From Hyphomicrobiales bacterium (GTDB taxonomy: Bacteria; Pseudomonadota; Alphaproteobacteria; Rhizobiales; Beijerinckiaceae), in the NCBI GenBank assembly GCA_028290285.1, contig JAQGKD010000096.1, forward strand, positions 1-64,000: 64,000 nucleotides of DNA, given 5' to 3'. Of the stretch, positions 63,588 to 64,000 are shown piece after piece. The notes beneath the pieces were generated by a model. The model ran no database searches, was not told the origin of the DNA, and saw only the letters and a program-made list of their open reading frames with translations. The first letter of the stretch is position 1. Each line of letters opens with the position of its first letter. The translations under genes and the position numbers were made by a program.

Positions 63588-64000
63588 TCAACGCTGTGGA
63601 AGCCGGGTTCGCAGCGGCACGGGATCGGAGTCCAGTCTGGCGAACAGCAGATGGTCCTGCCAGGTTCCGTTAATTCGCAGATACGAGCGCGCTATCCCTT
63701 CGCGCTGGAATCCGTTGCGCTCCAGCAGCCCGATGGACGGCGCGTTATGAGGTAGGCAGGCGGCTTCGATGCGGTGAAACCGCAGGTTCGCGAAAGCATA
63801 GGTCGCCGCTGAACGCACCGCGCGCGACATGTAGCCCTGGCCGGCGAATGGCGCGCCCATCCAATAGCCCAGCGTGACCGTCTGCGCGACGCCGCGGCGG
63901 ACCTGCCCGAGCGTGAGTCCGCCAACGAGAACGCCGTCCGCCTCGCGAAAGATCAGGAAGGGATAGGCCTCGTCGCGATCGATCTCGTCGCCATGGCGGC
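63588..64000 (-). CDS. GNAT N-acetyltransferase, RimJ-like (partial)
   Basis: This acetyltransferase is cut by the right window edge; about 136 C-terminal residues are visible. It has the acetyl-CoA loop GYWMGAPFAGQGYMSRAV (Q/RxxGxG/A-like) and the RimJ-type NLRFHRIEAACLPHNAPSIGLLERNGFQREG. The N-terminus lies outside the window. The substrate could be a ribosomal protein or a small molecule. Confidence 0.85.
   Translation of the reverse strand, partial: RHGDEIDRDEAYPFLIFREADGVLVGGLTLGQVRRGVAQTVTLGYWMGAPFAGQGYMSRAVRSAATYAFANLRFHRIEAACLPHNAPSIGLLERNGFQREGIARSYLRINGTWQDHLLFARLDSDPVPLRTRLPQR

Overview
The window is a high-GC alphaproteobacterial chromosome segment, most likely from the order Hyphomicrobiales (Rhizobiales). 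The evidence is the gene content and order: the lipid A block with DUF4170, DUF374 and DUF2093 proteins, the TIGR01459 HAD / ribF / ileS / lspA / secreted protein / paired M16 peptidase block, a plant-type glutamate-cysteine ligase, and two palindromic intergenic repeats of the kind common in that order. I cannot fix the genus. No rRNA, tRNA, prophage, transposase or CRISPR array is visible, and most of the window is core housekeeping sequence.

Layout. 1-5 kb (minus): a thiamin-precursor ABC transporter (thiX plus a thiY broken by an internal deletion), a META-domain secreted protein, hisS and an omega-aminotransferase. 5-8 kb (plus): a three-gene adaptor/permease/ATPase exporter operon. 8-10 kb (minus): an OpgC-type membrane acyltransferase overlapping an SGNH hydrolase, then ohr. 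10.7-25 kb (mostly plus): HAD phosphatase, a CheY-like receiver (minus), MaoC dehydratase, ribF, ileS-lspA, a secreted protein, two M16 peptidase subunits, mutL and a membrane diguanylate cyclase. 25-28.6 kb: rluB-rsmD (minus), tadA (plus) and a DUF6968-like gene. 28.7-34.8 kb is the most accessory part: a Rieske oxygenase, FCD-type GntR regulator and reductase operon (minus), divergent from a patatin phospholipase and a branched-chain-amino-acid-type binding protein (plus). The shared promoter region holds two TGTATACA palindromes. A LuxR-family regulator follows, preceded by a small coupled ORF.

34.9-44.6 kb: purD, xseA, a metallophosphoesterase next to a kinase/universal-stress-protein fusion, DUF2093, and the lipid A/Kdo operon (cysQ-like, DUF4170, DUF374, waaA, lpxK). 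44.6-54.5 kb: a short porin-like secreted protein with a 20-bp tandem repeat at its 3' end, rsmE, an orphan Flp pilin (54 aa), gshA, a DUF6101-like protein, a DUF1328-type membrane peptide, a four-cysteine secreted protein overlapping ubiA, a GST, and a MATE / Kef-type antiporter pair. 54.7-64 kb: ispH, an EamA-type transporter, thrB-rnhA, a 300-bp repeat-rich gap, a peroxiredoxin, a stand-alone DsbD N-terminal-domain protein, a YqgE protein, a 7TM-PAS-GGDEF-EAL protein with a degenerate GGDEF site, and a GNAT acetyltransferase cut by the window edge.

I found no clearly new multi-gene system. The loci most worth a second look are the Rieske/patatin divergent locus with its two operator-like palindromes, the phosphoesterase plus kinase-USP pair, the LuxR leader ORF with a hairpin over its ribosome binding site, and the thiY deletion. 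All assignments come from reading the sequence without database searches.
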